This document shows positions 5,964 to 6,707 of a stretch of DNA of 6,707 nucleotides, piece after piece. A model generated the notes under the pieces. That model was not told where the DNA came from and searched no databases. It saw only the letters and a list, made by a program, of their open reading frames with translations. Numbering within the stretch: position 1 is the stretch's first letter; every line of letters starts with the position of its first letter. The translations under genes and the position numbers were made by a program. The DNA comes from Stagnihabitans sp038323315 (GTDB lineage Bacteria > Pseudomonadota > Alphaproteobacteria > Rhodobacterales > Rhodobacteraceae). The stretch spans positions 1 to 6,707 of the forward strand of contig JBBQGU010000223.1 of NCBI GenBank assembly GCA_038323315.1. Reading direction: 5' to 3'.

Positions 5964-6707
5964 CTACCCATTTTCGCGGAGGATGGTGCCTGCGAGGTAG
6001 AGGGAGCCGCAGATCAGGACCCTGGCGGTGGGGTCCTGGGCGGCGATGGTCGACAGGGCCTCGGCCACCGAGGCGGCGGTGGTGGCGTGGATGCCTGCGG
6101 CCAGGGCAGCGTCGCGGGTCACCTCGGCCGGGAGGGTGTTTTTCTCGCCCGGGATCGTCACGGCTTGCAGGGTGATGGCGACGGTGGCGAGGGGTTGCAT
6201 GTAGCCGCGCACATCCTTGGTGTTCAGCATGCCGCAGATCAGGTGCGTCGGGCGCTGCGGCATCCGGGCCAGGGTCGCGGCGATGGCCACGCCGCCTGCG
6301 GGGTTGTGGCCGCCGTCGAGCCACAGTTCGACATTGGGGGCGAGGGTGGTGAGGGGGCCCGTGCGCAGGCGCTGCATGCGGGCGGGCCAGTCTGCGCGGG
6401 TCACGGCGGCCTCGCAGGCGGCGGCGTCGAAACCCAGATGGCGCAGGGCGGCCACGGCGGCACCGGCGTTCTGGATCTGGTGAGGGCCGGGCAGGTTGGG
6501 GAGGGGCAGGTCTAGCAGGCCGGTTTCGTCCTGATAGACCATGCGGCCGTCTTCTTCGCCGATATGCCAGTGTTGGCCGAAGGCCAGAAGGGGGGCACCC
6601 ATGCGGGCGGCCTGACGTTCGATAACCGCCATCCCTGCGTCGGTTTGGGGGCCGACCACCACGGGGACGCCGCGTTTGATGATGCCGGCCTTTTCAAAGG
6701 CAATCTC
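5964..6707 (-). CDS. folC: Folylpolyglutamate synthase / dihydrofolate synthase, C-terminal part
   Basis: The window holds 247 C-terminal residues; the start lies beyond the right edge (family length is about 420 aa). FolC adds L-glutamate to dihydropteroate and to tetrahydrofolates using ATP, in the cytoplasm. Numbered from the first visible codon, EIAFEKAGIIKRGVP (1-15) is the Mur-ligase family motif near the active-site lysine. GPHQIQNAGAAVAAL (74-88) is the HQxxNA segment linking the two domains. WPARMQRL (107-114) and LDGGHNPAGG (130-139) match the C-terminal Mur-ligase domain, where the last is usually DxAHNP. The Gly before His instead of Ala is a mild variant. The TAG stop at 5966-5964 abuts a hairpin. 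In many Rhodobacterales folC follows accD, but that cannot be seen here. Confidence 0.95.
   Translation of the reverse strand, partial: EIAFEKAGIIKRGVPVVVGPQTDAGMAVIERQAARMGAPLLAFGQHWHIGEEDGRMVYQDETGLLDLPLPNLPGPHQIQNAGAAVAALRHLGFDAAACEAAVTRADWPARMQRLRTGPLTTLAPNVELWLDGGHNPAGGVAIAATLARMPQRPTHLICGMLNTKDVRGYMQPLATVAITLQAVTIPGEKNTLPAEVTRDAALAAGIHATTAASVAEALSTIAAQDPTARVLICGSLYLAGTILRENG

Noticed and set aside
5889..6515. 208-codon frame on the + strand opposite folC
   Set aside because: It is a Gly-rich shadow of folC, which has unmistakable Mur-ligase motifs on the minus strand.
1..6707. Search for a defence system, mobile element, CRISPR array or RNA gene
   Set aside because: There are no transposase or integrase motifs, no regularly spaced repeats beyond the 18-bp tandem, and no tRNA-like cloverleaf or CCA end was seen. 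The lone NYN gene has no toxin-antitoxin or defence neighbour.

Overview
The window looks like ordinary chromosomal DNA from an alphaproteobacterium, most likely the order Rhodobacterales (Rhodobacteraceae/Paracoccaceae). The signs are high GC with strong G/C bias at third codon positions, tightly packed genes with ATGA/GTGA overlaps, and recognisable protein families of that group. There are also GC-rich extragenic hairpins ending in a 'CCCCCGTGGAGTATTTG' type tail, which I recall from Rhodobacterales intergenic regions. That assignment is from memory and was not tested by a search.

Layout. 60-854 (-) is a secreted protein made of a DsbD N-terminal-like domain. Its 3' end sits in an 18-bp tandem repeat that repeats the stop codon in frame. 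It is transcribed divergently from a YqgE/AlgH-family gene (998-1552, +), and a 23-bp near-perfect dyad lies in the shared upstream region. A PP_4765/HI0933-like flavoprotein follows (1677-2819, +), ending 3 bp from the stop of a convergent gene. The minus-strand block 4626-2823 is a three-gene, translationally coupled operon: a 113-aa protein of unknown function, an HPP-family membrane protein with a C-terminal CBS pair, and a small GAF-domain protein. Next, 5626-4871 (-) encodes a NYN (PIN-like) ribonuclease domain joined to an OST-HTH/LOTUS domain. A 337-bp gene-free stretch with several palindromes separates it from the 3' part of folC (5964-6707, -), which runs off the right edge.

Functional reading. 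The left part deals with envelope thiol chemistry and a flavoprotein of unknown substrate. The middle operon is best read as a membrane transporter or channel controlled by adenine nucleotides through CBS, accompanied by a small-molecule sensor (GAF) and an unknown acidic partner. The right part pairs a probable RNA-processing protein with folate polyglutamylation, with no clear functional link. I see no mobile element, CRISPR array, tRNA, rRNA, phage gene or defence cassette. The points most worth following up are the unknown first gene of the HPP operon, the NYN-LOTUS protein, the dyad at 896-918 and the repeated stop codon at the left edge.
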